A stretch of DNA of 36,355 bases from Eubacterium sp. (lineage in GTDB: Bacteria; Bacillota_A; Clostridia; Lachnospirales; Lachnospiraceae), in the NCBI GenBank assembly GCA_024687845.1, contig JAILEL010000160.1, positions 1-36,355 on the forward strand, read 5' to 3'. The notes beneath the pieces were generated by a model that worked only from the letters and a program-made list of their open reading frames with translations, was not told the origin of the DNA and ran no database searches. Numbering within the stretch: position 1 is the first letter of the stretch; each line of letters opens with the position of its first letter. Shown here in pieces: positions 7,246 to 15,708 of this stretch. The translations under genes were made by a program, and so were the position numbers.

Positions 7246-7701
7246 ATGGACAAAATAGACATTAAAATTCTTTCATTATTACAGGAAAATGCAAGATATC
7301 CTCTCAAATATCTTGCTGAGAAAGTTTTCTTATCATCTCCTGCTGTTTCTGCAAGAATAGAACGGTTGGAAAATCAAGGCATTATCAAAGGATATCATGC
7401 TACTCTTAATCCACTCACATTAGGATATCACATTACTGCATTTATCAATCTCACATTAGAGCCGCATCAAAAGGTGGAATTCTATCCATTTATAGAAAAA
7501 TGTCCTAATGTTCTGGAGTGTAACTGTGTAACCGGAAATTATTCCATGCTTATCAAGGTCTGCTTTCCAAGCACACTTGAGCTTGATCAGTTTATAGGTC
7601 AGCTCCAGACTTATGGAAAAACAGAAACTCAGATAGTTTTCTCAACTCCTGTTGAGCCAAGAGGAATCGATATATCAAATCCTGAAGAAAATGAGCAGTA
7701 A
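7246..7701 (+). CDS. Lrp/AsnC-family transcriptional regulator
   Basis: A 151-residue protein with the N-terminal winged helix-turn-helix of the Lrp family (DIKILSLLQENARYPLKYLA, then SSPAVSARIERLENQGII) and a C-terminal RAM/ligand-binding domain (about 65-140; VTGNYSMLIKV is the typical core). Such proteins control amino acid metabolism by sensing amino acids as dimers to octamers. The ATG at 7246 is set by a GGAG at 7236-7239, six bases upstream; a farther TTG at 7234 would overlap that site. It stands alone on the plus strand, divergent from the rluF-ligA-metA genes, with its own promoter and terminator. A role in controlling the neighbouring metA is conceivable but has no sequence support here. 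Confidence 0.9.
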   Translation: MDKIDIKILSLLQENARYPLKYLAEKVFLSSPAVSARIERLENQGIIKGYHATLNPLTLGYHITAFINLTLEPHQKVEFYPFIEKCPNVLECNCVTGNYSMLIKVCFPSTLELDQFIGQLQTYGKTETQIVFSTPVEPRGIDISNPEENEQ

Positions 7702-7786
7702 ATAAATCAACAAATCAAAAAACAAGCAAACAAGCATATAAGCAAAAAAATTAACAAACAAATAAACAAATTAACTATATATTCTG

Positions 7787-7846
7787 AAAAAAAAGTCGTC
7801 CCCATAACATATTGATTTTGATCAATTAATTAAGGGGACGTTTTTT
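7787..7846. terminator. Bidirectional terminator
   Basis: CGTCCCC (7797-7803) pairs with GGGGACG (7834-7840). A TTTTTT run follows on the plus strand (7841-7846) and an eight-base U-run follows on the minus strand (7794-7787). It ends both the Lrp gene and the convergent pga/adhesin operon. The 85 bp before it (7702-7786) are unusual A/C-rich, almost G-free low-complexity DNA without a gene. Confidence 0.85.
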
Positions 7847-7856
7847 ATTGTTATAC

Positions 7857-10800
7857 CTATTTAGCTGCTTTGTTCTGTCTTCTAATCACAAGAAGTGCCA
7901 GCAATCCGACAAAGGATATAGTTGCCATAAGAATTGCAACTACTATCTTGGAATTAGCCTCATCTCCTGTTCTTACATTTCTGGTATTTCCAGTAGATGA
8001 AGCACCTGTTGGAGACTGTGTAGTACTCTCGGTTGTAGCCTGTGTCGTAGTCTTTGAATCATTCTGAGTCGTGCTCTCTGTAGTATTCTGAGTTTCAGTC
8101 TGAGTCGTACTAGGAGCTGATACCTCCGGATTATCCTCTTCGGTTGCATTATCTGATGAGTCCTGATCATCTCCACTGTCTTCTGTAGTATCAACTACTG
8201 TCTGCTCTTCAGAATTATCTTCTGTTGCAGGACTTGCAGGTGTATCCTTTATAGTCTCATCATTAACTGTTACAGTAGTTGACTTTTCTGTACTCTTTTC
8301 AGTACTTTTCTCAGTAGACATTTCAGTATCTGTTGTATTTTCAGTAGTTGTCTCTGTTGTAGATTCTGTCGTCTTCTCTGTAGCATCATCCTTCTTAGGA
8401 ACAGATGATGATGCATCTGTAGCTGATGCGTCCGTAGATGATGCATCTGTAGGAGTAGAAGAACCTTCTTCGGTTGTTTTTTCTTCGGTTGTCTTTTCCT
8501 CAGTAGTCTTTTCCTCAGTAGTTTTTTCCTCAGTAGTTTTTTCTTCAGTAGTTTTTTCCTCGGTCGTCTTCTCTTCGGTTGTCTTTTCCTCAGCAGTTTT
8601 TTCCTCGGTTGTTTTTTCTTCAGTAGTTTTTTCCTCTGTAGTAGTCTCCTCAGTTGTCGTCTCTACTTCATTATTTGCAAAATCAATATCAACATTCTTT
8701 TCGCTTACTTTTATTACATTGAGCGGATATCTATTACCATCATATGTAATCATGTCTGAAAATGTATCTTTTGCGGTAGCAAATGCATAGAATCTTGGAG
8801 TATTATCAATCTCATATCCTTCAGGAGCCGTAACTTCACTGAGCATATATACTACTCCTCTTTCAAGTTCATTAAATGTAACTTTTCCGTTTTCATCTGA
8901 TGAACCTGTCCGAACTGCTACTGTCTCCTTAACTTCTTCCTTACCACTCATTGCAGTAAGCGTGAATACCGCATTCTGAAGTGTCTTTGAGGTTTTAGAA
9001 TCAATCTTTGTTACATTTATAGAACCAGGATTCTTTGTTGAAACTGAGCTACCTGCAGCTTTGAGAACCTTTCCTTTAAAGCTCTTATCTGTTTCCTTAA
9101 ATACCTTATTTTTACTATAAAGCTTAGCTGAGTTTCCGCTATTTTTTGAATCAAGTACCGTTCCAACAGCAAGTGTCATTTTAGCAGAATAAGTGATAGT
9201 ATATGCTGTTTTATCCTTTAACTTGAATACCATCTTATTAGTTGCTGGATCATATGAGAAATCATCAACTGATGGAATTACTCCATTTACTTTTAAGGAT
9301 TCAGTATTAAGCAAATATGCCGAACTCATTATATCTTCAAGGAATAGTTCATCTGTAGCAGGATCCAGATCAAGTGCTGCCGGATTCACCACAAGCTTGT
9401 ATTCTGCATCTGGTGCTGTAGCATTATTATATGTGCCATTCTTTGTAAGTGCTTCTGGCTTTGTATAATTCATATCATTTGAAGCAATCATATGGCTTAC
9501 ACCATCATAATATATCTCTGCAACATTATAATAACGCTTTACATCTTCTTCCTGTTCGTCTACCTTGGTCTGATATTCTATAAGAATACTTTCTTTTTCA
9601 TCAGACTTAAGTATTTTCATTACTTCATCACTAAATACAAGTCTGACAACAGTATCACCTGTTAAAGAATCTGGTTCTTCTTCAACACTTATTCCATTTT
9701 TTATAATTCCATTACTTCCTCTCGCTACTATCGAATCCTTAACTATAGATGTATGTGCAGGAAGTTCATCTCTGATATATCCCTTCTTATAATCTGTACC
9801 AAAGATACTGTATAGAATTATCTGCCAGTTAAGAAGCCCACTCTCCTTAATATTTCCATTTGCCCATTTATCAAATGAACCTCTCAGTGTAATTACATCT
9901 GCCCATGAAGTATGTTCTTCCGGATCCTCATCACTTTTCACAACTGCTCTGTTAGGTACCTTGCCAATATAGCTGTTTGGATAGAAATTACCGAAGCCAC
10001 CTTTAGATACATATTCCTTGGCACTCTCCCACTCATACATAGCTGGATCTACTTTTACCTGGTAATATACATATATCGTATCTCCATTATTCATTGAATC
10101 AATAACAGAGTTAATCTCTCGAACTTTTGTACCAGGTGCTGCTGTCGTGCTGGTTATACGTGAAGCATCAAGTTCTTCAGTCATTTCCTTATCTGTAAAA
10201 TACTTTGGTACTGAATAAAGTGACATTCCAGGATACATTTCATCATAGAAAACAACATTATTATTTTTTCCGGATGATTTAATTGCTATAAAACAGTCAT
10301 ATACATGATCCTTTATAGAAGTTTTTGTATCCTTTATCTCTTTATCTATGCTGACTTTGGCATTTTCAGTAGGTGGCACCAAGTGCACCGTAAGTTTTAT
10401 TTTTTCAGGAAACTCAATCGTAACATATTCATCAGGTTTATTACCTTTTCCGTCATCATCAATACTACCTGAAAAAGAAAGTGATCCCTTACGTTCATTC
10501 TGATTGCAGAACTTTTCGTCTGAATACTTTATATAGATTACATTTTTAATGATTGAGAACTTACCAACAATTTCGTCTCCATCAAAAATATTCTTATCTT
10601 TAACGCTGTTAAATGTAATTTTGTTAGGCAGTTTGTAGGTAAATACATCATCTGTAGTAATGATGGTACTGTCAGCAAATGCCCAGTTAATTGTTATGAT
10701 GATATTATCACCATATGTAACATCCTTGGGAGTGTCGTCATTCAGAAGGTCAACCTCAGTTGATTCATTAATGATTTCTGTAATACTAAAGCTGCTGGCA

Positions 10801-10937
10801 ATCTTATTAAGACTTTTCTCTTTACTTTTCTCAGCATTTTCTTCTGCCGAAACATTCAGCCCATTTGATAAACTTAAAAACATTCCCGCAATTACAAAAA
10901 ATATCAGTATGTGTGAAATGTGAAATCTCCGGTTCAT
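7857..10937 (-). CDS. Wall-anchored adhesin with SpaA-like domain and Thr/Glu/Lys repeats
   Basis: A 1026-residue secreted protein. Order: signal peptide (about 1-31), a long region of beta-rich adhesin-type modules (about 45-635), a SpaA/prealbumin-like domain (about 638-755; INVTKIDSKTSKTLQNAVFT and EVTAPEGYEI), eleven tandem TTEEK-type units (766-820), a Ser/Thr/Glu/Asp-rich stalk (to about 985), and a sortase-type tail: NVRTGDE (987-993), a membrane helix (about 997-1018) and basic RRQNKAAK. The motif is a non-canonical relative of LPXTG. Such proteins project from the cell wall; SpaA-type domains often form isopeptide or ester crosslinks. It is the third gene after pgaC and pgaD, so it probably acts with the polysaccharide they make. 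No sortase gene is in the window. The ribosome binding site is AAGGGGCGAG. Confidence 0.85.
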   Translation of the reverse strand: MNRRFHISHILIFFVIAGMFLSLSNGLNVSAEENAEKSKEKSLNKIASSFSITEIINESTEVDLLNDDTPKDVTYGDNIIITINWAFADSTIITTDDVFTYKLPNKITFNSVKDKNIFDGDEIVGKFSIIKNVIYIKYSDEKFCNQNERKGSLSFSGSIDDDGKGNKPDEYVTIEFPEKIKLTVHLVPPTENAKVSIDKEIKDTKTSIKDHVYDCFIAIKSSGKNNNVVFYDEMYPGMSLYSVPKYFTDKEMTEELDASRITSTTAAPGTKVREINSVIDSMNNGDTIYVYYQVKVDPAMYEWESAKEYVSKGGFGNFYPNSYIGKVPNRAVVKSDEDPEEHTSWADVITLRGSFDKWANGNIKESGLLNWQIILYSIFGTDYKKGYIRDELPAHTSIVKDSIVARGSNGIIKNGISVEEEPDSLTGDTVVRLVFSDEVMKILKSDEKESILIEYQTKVDEQEEDVKRYYNVAEIYYDGVSHMIASNDMNYTKPEALTKNGTYNNATAPDAEYKLVVNPAALDLDPATDELFLEDIMSSAYLLNTESLKVNGVIPSVDDFSYDPATNKMVFKLKDKTAYTITYSAKMTLAVGTVLDSKNSGNSAKLYSKNKVFKETDKSFKGKVLKAAGSSVSTKNPGSINVTKIDSKTSKTLQNAVFTLTAMSGKEEVKETVAVRTGSSDENGKVTFNELERGVVYMLSEVTAPEGYEIDNTPRFYAFATAKDTFSDMITYDGNRYPLNVIKVSEKNVDIDFANNEVETTTEETTTEEKTTEEKTTEEKTAEEKTTEEKTTEEKTTEEKTTEEKTTEEKTTEEKTTEEKTTEEGSSTPTDASSTDASATDASSSVPKKDDATEKTTESTTETTTENTTDTEMSTEKSTEKSTEKSTTVTVNDETIKDTPASPATEDNSEEQTVVDTTEDSGDDQDSSDNATEEDNPEVSAPSTTQTETQNTTESTTQNDSKTTTQATTESTTQSPTGASSTGNTRNVRTGDEANSKIVVAILMATISFVGLLALLVIRRQNKAAK
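8466..8657 (-). repeat. Tandem 15-nt repeats encoding TTEEK
   Basis: Eleven consecutive 15-nt units encode TTEEK (one is TAEEK), preceded and followed by partial units. Synonymous third-position differences (for example GTAGTTTTTTC versus GTCGTCTTC) separate many units, so the amino acid pattern is better conserved than the DNA. This fits a selected spacer rather than very recent slippage. Confidence 0.9.
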
Positions 10938-10990
10938 TATCTCGCCCCTTTTTAATTTAAATAGTGTTTTTTTTATACTATACGTATGTT

Positions 10991-11485
10991 TTATCTCTTA
11001 TTTCCTATTCCAATATTTTCAGGAATAATGTTTTTTTCAAGAACTGTTATTTTATTAGACTGCATTTCAATAACCTGAGCTTTTGTCATTTCGAATTTTA
11101 ATGCAATCTCTTCTGCTTTAACTGAAGGTCTGAATTCTCTTCTATGAAATGATCCATATTTTCTCTTGTTATAGTTCTTCCATATAATAAATACTATAAA
11201 ACTCACAAGCAGAACTATAAATAAAATGTAATAATACCTATTAACTTCCTGAATCATTTCTTTATTAAATATACCCAGATTCGGGATAATCCAGTTATTT
11301 TTTATTGCCAGATTTCCGTATATTACATATAAAACATATGTAAGCATAACGATCCAGCCGATAATTGTAATTATCCATTCTATTATTTTCTTCCATTTTT
11401 TCTGTCTTCCGACAATCAAATGTTCATCCAGATCGTAGTCAACCTTCTGAGAAAGCGAACCATTATCTACATTTTTTAATAACAT
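10991..11485 (-). CDS. pgaD: PgaD-like partner of the poly-GlcNAc synthase
   Basis: A 164-residue protein with two membrane helices (about 36-57 and 84-104) joined by a short loop, flanked by a basic N-terminal segment and a cytoplasmic C-terminal region of about 55 residues. This is the architecture of PgaD, the small subunit which in E. coli joins PgaC to form the poly-beta-1,6-N-acetylglucosamine synthase and takes part in activation by cyclic di-GMP. The sequence is short and divergent, so the call rests on topology plus its place 10 bp downstream of pgaC. The start follows a TGAGGT site. The C-terminal stretch is longer than the E. coli tail and contains a helix-turn-like KAEEIALKFEMTKAQVIEM segment. 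Confidence 0.7.
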   Translation of the reverse strand: MLLKNVDNGSLSQKVDYDLDEHLIVGRQKKWKKIIEWIITIIGWIVMLTYVLYVIYGNLAIKNNWIIPNLGIFNKEMIQEVNRYYYILFIVLLVSFIVFIIWKNYNKRKYGSFHRREFRPSVKAEEIALKFEMTKAQVIEMQSNKITVLEKNIIPENIGIGNKR

Positions 11486-11495
11486 ATATACTACC

Positions 11496-12791
11496 TCACG
11501 CTGACAATTTCTTTACTGGAACTTTTTCTGGTTTTTCATACTCTTTTTCTTCTACATCATTGTTATCACTTAATCCTCTGTCAGGACTACTCCATCTCGC
11601 AAGTTTATCTCTTTTCTGAAAAAGTGTAGGAAGTGACTTGATAACCAGAAGTGCATTTATATACCAGTATAAAAATGGATACCATATTGCAACTATACTG
11701 TCCTTAAGAAGGTGTTTGTCATATTTTGAGTCTAAAAGCATAGCAACAAAAAACTGAACCAGACATATAGAAGACAAAAAGAGACTCTTCCAAATGTATG
11801 GTGCCTGAATGTAGTTATGCTCTGTAATCAGATGAAAGACAATGATGATAAGCATAAGAAACCAGCAAATAGACCAAAGTATAGACATCAGCTGTTCCAT
11901 ATATACTGGAAACAGTCTTCTTTCTTTCCAGCTCTTAAATATATTGGTATGTCTTCGGAGTATCTCCATACCACCACTTGTCCATCTTCCACGCTGCTTA
12001 GCAAGTCCCCTTACAGTTTCTGGAACTAGCATCATGCATAAAGCCCTTGGTTCATATCTTACATCCCAGAACTTTTTCTCAAGCTTCCAGGTAACGCCTA
12101 TATCTTCTGTAATCATATCCCGGTCCCACAGTTCTGCGTCCATAAGAGCTCTTTTTCTAAATGCAACCACAACACCTGAAACCGTCATAACCTTTCCCCA
12201 GATTCTCTGGGTTCTCTTAATCAGGCTTATAATGCTTGCATATTCGCATAGCTGAATCTTTGCCAGAAGCGAGCTTCTATTTCTAACTCTTGGATTTCCT
12301 GTGACTGCACCAACTCTCTCACCATTAAATCTGTTGGTAAAATGAGGCACCATATAATTAAGTGCATCAGGCATTACATATGAATCAGAGTCAACTCCAA
12401 GAAGAATCTCACCCTTTGCTGCAATAAGGCCAAGATATAAAGCATTTGCCTTACCACAGTTTTCTCTAAGATCAATGAATCTTAACTTGGGATACTTATC
12501 AACCAGGTCTGTCACGATCTCAGAAGTATTATCAGACGAACCATCATTTATTACTATTATTTCATAATTAGGATATCTTATCTCTGACAGACGCTTTACT
12601 GTATTTTCAATAGTATCTGCCTCATTGAAGCACGGCACAAGTATAGATACCATAGGCGTCCTGTAAAGAGGAAGCGGATTTCTCCGCTCTATACAAAAAT
12701 AGAAAATAATACCACCAGCAACCCATATAACAGACATAATTGCCGGATACCAAAAAACAAACAACTCAATAATCTTGAGTATATTACTCAT
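11496..12791 (-). CDS. pgaC: Poly-beta-1,6-N-acetylglucosamine synthase (PgaC/IcaA-type GT2)
   Basis: A 431-residue processive family 2 glycosyltransferase in the membrane. A single N-terminal helix (about 11-33) precedes the catalytic domain, which carries VPCFNE (nucleotide site), NDGSSDN (about 82-88), DSDS (134-137), the acceptor-site TED (228-230) and the QRGRW motif (266-270). Three or four C-terminal helices (about 300-320, 335-355, 365-390) would form the translocation channel. It would polymerise UDP-GlcNAc and export the chain. No PgaB/IcaB deacetylase, IcaC or outer-membrane PgaA is nearby. It is the first gene of a pgaC-pgaD-adhesin operon with a promoter about 85 bp upstream. Other beta-linked products such as hyaluronan-like or cellulose-like chains are less likely given the PgaD partner. 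Confidence 0.88.
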   Translation of the reverse strand: MSNILKIIELFVFWYPAIMSVIWVAGGIIFYFCIERRNPLPLYRTPMVSILVPCFNEADTIENTVKRLSEIRYPNYEIIVINDGSSDNTSEIVTDLVDKYPKLRFIDLRENCGKANALYLGLIAAKGEILLGVDSDSYVMPDALNYMVPHFTNRFNGERVGAVTGNPRVRNRSSLLAKIQLCEYASIISLIKRTQRIWGKVMTVSGVVVAFRKRALMDAELWDRDMITEDIGVTWKLEKKFWDVRYEPRALCMMLVPETVRGLAKQRGRWTSGGMEILRRHTNIFKSWKERRLFPVYMEQLMSILWSICWFLMLIIIVFHLITEHNYIQAPYIWKSLFLSSICLVQFFVAMLLDSKYDKHLLKDSIVAIWYPFLYWYINALLVIKSLPTLFQKRDKLARWSSPDRGLSDNNDVEEKEYEKPEKVPVKKLSA

Positions 12792-12876
12792 TTCTCACCT
12801 CTCACCGCAATATTTAAGCAATATATTAGTTAATTTATTGACCTTTTAGTTAAGTAGTATTTTTCAGCCAACCACG

Positions 12877-12905
12877 ATTATATACAAATACAATATTTTT
12901 GTATA
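12877..12905 (-). promoter_or_regulatory. Promoter of the pgaC-pgaD-adhesin operon
   Basis: On the minus strand TATACA (12905-12900) and a perfect TATAAT (12882-12877) are 17 bp apart. This would give a leader of roughly 80 nt. The whole gap 12792-12990 is very AT-rich and otherwise shows no gene. Confidence 0.5.
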
Positions 12906-12991
12906 TTAACAAAAATAATGAAATTTTTGTCAGATATATGCAATGTATAGGTGATTTTACTCATATAAAAATGTACAAATTATATTCAACA

Positions 12992-13034
12992 AAAAAAGGA
13001 CTTTTCTAACTATTAGTCAGAAAAATCCTTTTTT
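12992..13034 (-). terminator. Terminator after the membrane-anchored protein gene
   Basis: AAAAAAGGA (12992-13000) pairs with TCCTTTTTT (13026-13034); after a mismatch TTTTCT pairs with AGAAAA. On the minus strand the arm ends in a U-run. It lies immediately after the stop at 13037 and isolates that gene from the pga operon. Confidence 0.8.
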
Positions 13035-13036
13035 GA

Positions 13037-13702
13037 TTAGTTATTCAATTTATCCAGGAATTCTTTGAAGGCTGGATCTGCTGCTGCTTTCGCATCCTCA
13101 TCATTTTTTACAGTTCCATAAAGTTCCTGAATATCTTCATCCTTCTCAACCTTGCTCATGTATTTCTGAATATCCGGGCTGAGTTCTCTATTATCTATAA
13201 GATACTGATTTCCATCTTTTACTATATAATATGGTCCAAGCATATCCAGTGGTGTTGATGATATTCCAGCTATTGATATATTTGCCACTGCATAAACTAC
13301 AGTCTCATTTGGATTCTTACCTTCTACTGAATAGCAGTTTATATTGCTATATGATGTAATAATCTTCGACTGTTCCTGAATAACAGACATATCATCGAAC
13401 TGGCTTGGATCTGTCACACAGGATTTGAGGATAGCCTGATCACTTGATGCTGTTGCTGAAAGATATGTAATGATCAGAGCATTTATATCCTGATTAGCAT
13501 TTGTCTGGAAAGAGAATCTTGTTGTAAATCCTCCGAGGTCTTCTTCTAATGTTTTTCTTCTCGAGTATAAAAATACTCCAAACAGTCCGATAAGTGCCAC
13601 AAACATTATCCAAACAACAATCAGCAGGCCCTTAGATTTTTTACCTTTTTTCTCCCCGCCTTTGATTTCATTGACGTTGGTTTCGTTAGTTGTATTTTCC
13701 AT
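13037..13702 (-). CDS. Single-pass membrane protein with extracytoplasmic domain, unknown function
   Basis: A 221-residue protein not recognised as a known family. A charged cytoplasmic N-terminus (Glu/Asn-rich then GGEKKGKKSKG) leads into one membrane helix (about residues 26-46), followed by an extracytoplasmic domain of about 170 residues. That domain looks like an alpha/beta fold of the NTF2 or lumazine-binding-like type (YLSATASSDQAILKSCVTDP, then YAVANISIAG and GPYYIVKDGNQYLIDN), which is a weak resemblance only. The ATG at 13702 is preceded at five bases by GGAGG (13708-13712); a GTG at 13714 would place that site inside the coding region. It follows tRNA-Arg and ends in its own terminator. 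Confidence 0.8.
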   Translation of the reverse strand: MENTTNETNVNEIKGGEKKGKKSKGLLIVVWIMFVALIGLFGVFLYSRRKTLEEDLGGFTTRFSFQTNANQDINALIITYLSATASSDQAILKSCVTDPSQFDDMSVIQEQSKIITSYSNINCYSVEGKNPNETVVYAVANISIAGISSTPLDMLGPYYIVKDGNQYLIDNRELSPDIQKYMSKVEKDEDIQELYGTVKNDEDAKAAADPAFKEFLDKLNN

Positions 13703-13744
13703 TTTTTCCTCCACTTAGTATCCTTAAATATCTCTCATAACAAT

Positions 13745-13816
13745 TGCACCAGATAGGAATCGAACCTACGCACACGGCTCCGGAGGCCATTGCTCTATCC
13801 ACTGAGCTACTGGTGC
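13745..13816 (-). tRNA. tRNA-Arg (anticodon CCG)
   Basis: The 72-nt gene folds into a normal cloverleaf: acceptor stem GCACCAG/CTGGTGC, D-arm GCTC/GAGC, anticodon stem ATGGC/GCCGT with loop CTCCGGA (anticodon CCG, reading CGG), and T-arm with TTCGATT. The discriminator base is A and the CCA end is not encoded. It lies 29 bp after ribF in the same direction with no terminator between, so it may be processed from the end of the rimP-ribF transcript. Confidence 0.95.
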
Positions 13817-13845
13817 CAATCAGTAAGGATTATTCTGCTAATCTG

Positions 13846-14736
13846 CTATTTGTAAAAACTCGAGGCACCTTCTATATCTTTTTTTATCTGGTTTTTTAGT
13901 GCATCAAAGCTCTCAAACTTTCGTTCAGATCTTATAAAATGATCAAGTGTAACTTTTATTTTCTCTCCATAGATGTCATCGTTGAAGTCATAAATAAATG
14001 TTTCAACTGTCGGAGCATTTCCATCATCTACAGAAGGCCTGATTCCAATATTCGTGATTGCATTATATACTCCAGAATCACCGATATAAACCTTGCTTGC
14101 ATAAACTCCAAATCGAGGAAGCTCCTTGTCAGCTTCAGGTATCAGATTAACAGTTGGATACCCAAGAGTTCTGCCCAGCTTCTTTCCTGGTTCTACAACA
14201 CCTGAGATGAATAAAGGTCGTCCAAGATGCTGAGCCACCTTTTCCATATTTCCATCAGCCATATATTCCTTAATTCTTGAGGAACTAACAGTTTCATCAT
14301 CTATTTTTAATTTATCTATAGCATTTACCTTGAAACCATATTTATCACCCAGTTGTTTTAAAGTCTCTGCATTTCCGCTTCGACCATTTCCGAATCTAAA
14401 ATCCGAACCAACTGAAATATATTTAACATTTAATTTGTCAACTAAGGTCTTCTTTACAAATTCCTCTGGAGATACAGCAGCAAATTCCTGTGTAAACTCC
14501 TGAACATAAAACATTGATATCCCCATGTCTGAGATAATATCCTGTTGCTCTTTTATAGAATAAATGCTTTTAGTATTCAAAGATATTTTAAAGCATATTG
14601 TATCATATTTTTCAGATAAAGCAACTTTTCTGATATCATCCATAAGCAGCTGATGACCTCTATGCATGCCATCGAATTTGCCTATAGTGATTGCTGTTCC
14701 ATTTTGGAAATCATGATACTCATTATCCGTTATCAT
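13846..14736 (-). CDS. ribF: Bifunctional riboflavin kinase / FAD synthetase
   Basis: A 296-residue cytoplasmic enzyme that phosphorylates riboflavin to FMN and adenylylates FMN to FAD. The N-terminal nucleotidyltransferase half has the ATP-binding GKFDGMHRGHQ (about 19-29; GNFDGVH in many homologues) and SSSRIKEYMADG. The C-terminal kinase half has GRTLGYPTVNL, with the Thr that binds the substrate. Its ATG overlaps the truB stop in an ATGA junction, so it is the coupled last protein gene of the rimP operon. No FMN riboswitch is seen in front of it, consistent with operon control. Confidence 0.95.
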   Translation of the reverse strand: MITDNEYHDFQNGTAITIGKFDGMHRGHQLLMDDIRKVALSEKYDTICFKISLNTKSIYSIKEQQDIISDMGISMFYVQEFTQEFAAVSPEEFVKKTLVDKLNVKYISVGSDFRFGNGRSGNAETLKQLGDKYGFKVNAIDKLKIDDETVSSSRIKEYMADGNMEKVAQHLGRPLFISGVVEPGKKLGRTLGYPTVNLIPEADKELPRFGVYASKVYIGDSGVYNAITNIGIRPSVDDGNAPTVETFIYDFNDDIYGEKIKVTLDHFIRSERKFESFDALKNQIKKDIEGASSFYK

Positions 14737-15704
14737 AGCATTTTATAAACCTTATAATTATTTTTTGAAGCATCATAAGCGTATAATGCCTTTAATTCAT
14801 TTCCAAGATAAACCCGGAAGAATTCCTTCTGCCACAGCTCCTGCTCGGTTATATCGGATACAATCTCTATATCTTCTACACCAAGTCTGTTGCCATTTAC
14901 AAGCATTTTCTCTGCTTCTGGCCTAACATTTACCGCAGCAAAGCCATTAAGCAGAGCATCCATACTCATAACACTTTTTCCGAGATCATCTTCTTCCCTC
15001 AGCCTCTGAAGTGCATCTATGGTAAATCCGTCTTCAGCCTTAAGACCATTTACTTCATTTCTGAGAAGTCCGGACATTGTTGCGCCAACTCCCAGATCTT
15101 CTCCCATATCTCTTATAAGACTTCTTATATATGTTCCCTTAGAGCATTTGACGTCAAATGTAATCTCGGCCGTTTCATAATTAATGTCCTGCAGCTCCAG
15201 ACTGAAGATTTCTATTGGACGAGGTTTTATCTCAATTTCTATTCCAGCTCTGGCGTATTCGTAAAGCTTTTTCCCATCTACCTTAATAGCGCTGTATTTG
15301 GGTGGAATCTGCATTGATTTGCCCAGATGCTTATTCATAACCTCTAAGATTTTTTGTCTGAAAGCATCCTTATCGGAGAACAGTTTATTCACTAATGAAC
15401 TACCCATTACTGAGGATTGTTCTGATAATCCATCCATACTATTCAGAACCTTACCAGTTATATCGTCCGTATCTGTAACTACTCCCAGTTTCATCGTTGC
15501 CCTATATTCCTTGCTGCTGCTCAAAATCAGTCCTGAAAGCTTCGTTGCCTGTCCCAGACATACGATAAGTACGCCTTCAGCCATAGGATCCAGCGTTCCT
15601 GTATGACCTATCTTCTTTTGTCCGTATATTCCCCGCAGCTTGGCAACAACATCATGGGAAGTAAAGCCCTGCTGTTTATAAACATTAACTATTCCACTAT
15701 ACAT
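14733..15704 (-). CDS. truB: tRNA pseudouridine-55 synthase
   Basis: A 323-residue enzyme that makes the universal pseudouridine in the T-loop of tRNAs. The catalytic Asp39 is in GHTGTLDPMAEG, and the downstream KYSAIKVDGKKLYEYAR and CSKGTYIRSLIRDMG motifs are those of TruB. A C-terminal PUA-like region (about 255-323) is present. Compared with the common core there is extra sequence between residues about 80 and 120 (after TDTDDITG), a modest insertion. It follows nrnA by 4 bp with a distant GAGGAA site and overlaps ribF by 4 bp. Confidence 0.95.
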   Translation of the reverse strand: MYSGIVNVYKQQGFTSHDVVAKLRGIYGQKKIGHTGTLDPMAEGVLIVCLGQATKLSGLILSSSKEYRATMKLGVVTDTDDITGKVLNSMDGLSEQSSVMGSSLVNKLFSDKDAFRQKILEVMNKHLGKSMQIPPKYSAIKVDGKKLYEYARAGIEIEIKPRPIEIFSLELQDINYETAEITFDVKCSKGTYIRSLIRDMGEDLGVGATMSGLLRNEVNGLKAEDGFTIDALQRLREEDDLGKSVMSMDALLNGFAAVNVRPEAEKMLVNGNRLGVEDIEIVSDITEQELWQKEFFRVYLGNELKALYAYDASKNNYKVYKML

Positions 15705-15708
15705 ATAT

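Noticed and set aside
7702..7786. A/C-rich, nearly G-free stretch after the Lrp gene
   Set aside because: Low-complexity sequence with scattered AACAA-type runs but no regular period, reading frame or pairing; no function can be supported.
8466..8657. Evenly spaced repeats that might look like a CRISPR array
   Set aside because: The units are in frame, contiguous with no spacers, and encode TTEEK. No cas genes are present anywhere in the window.
13745..13816. tRNA-Arg as a phage or island attachment site
   Set aside because: No integrase gene and no repeat of the tRNA 3' end were found in the window.
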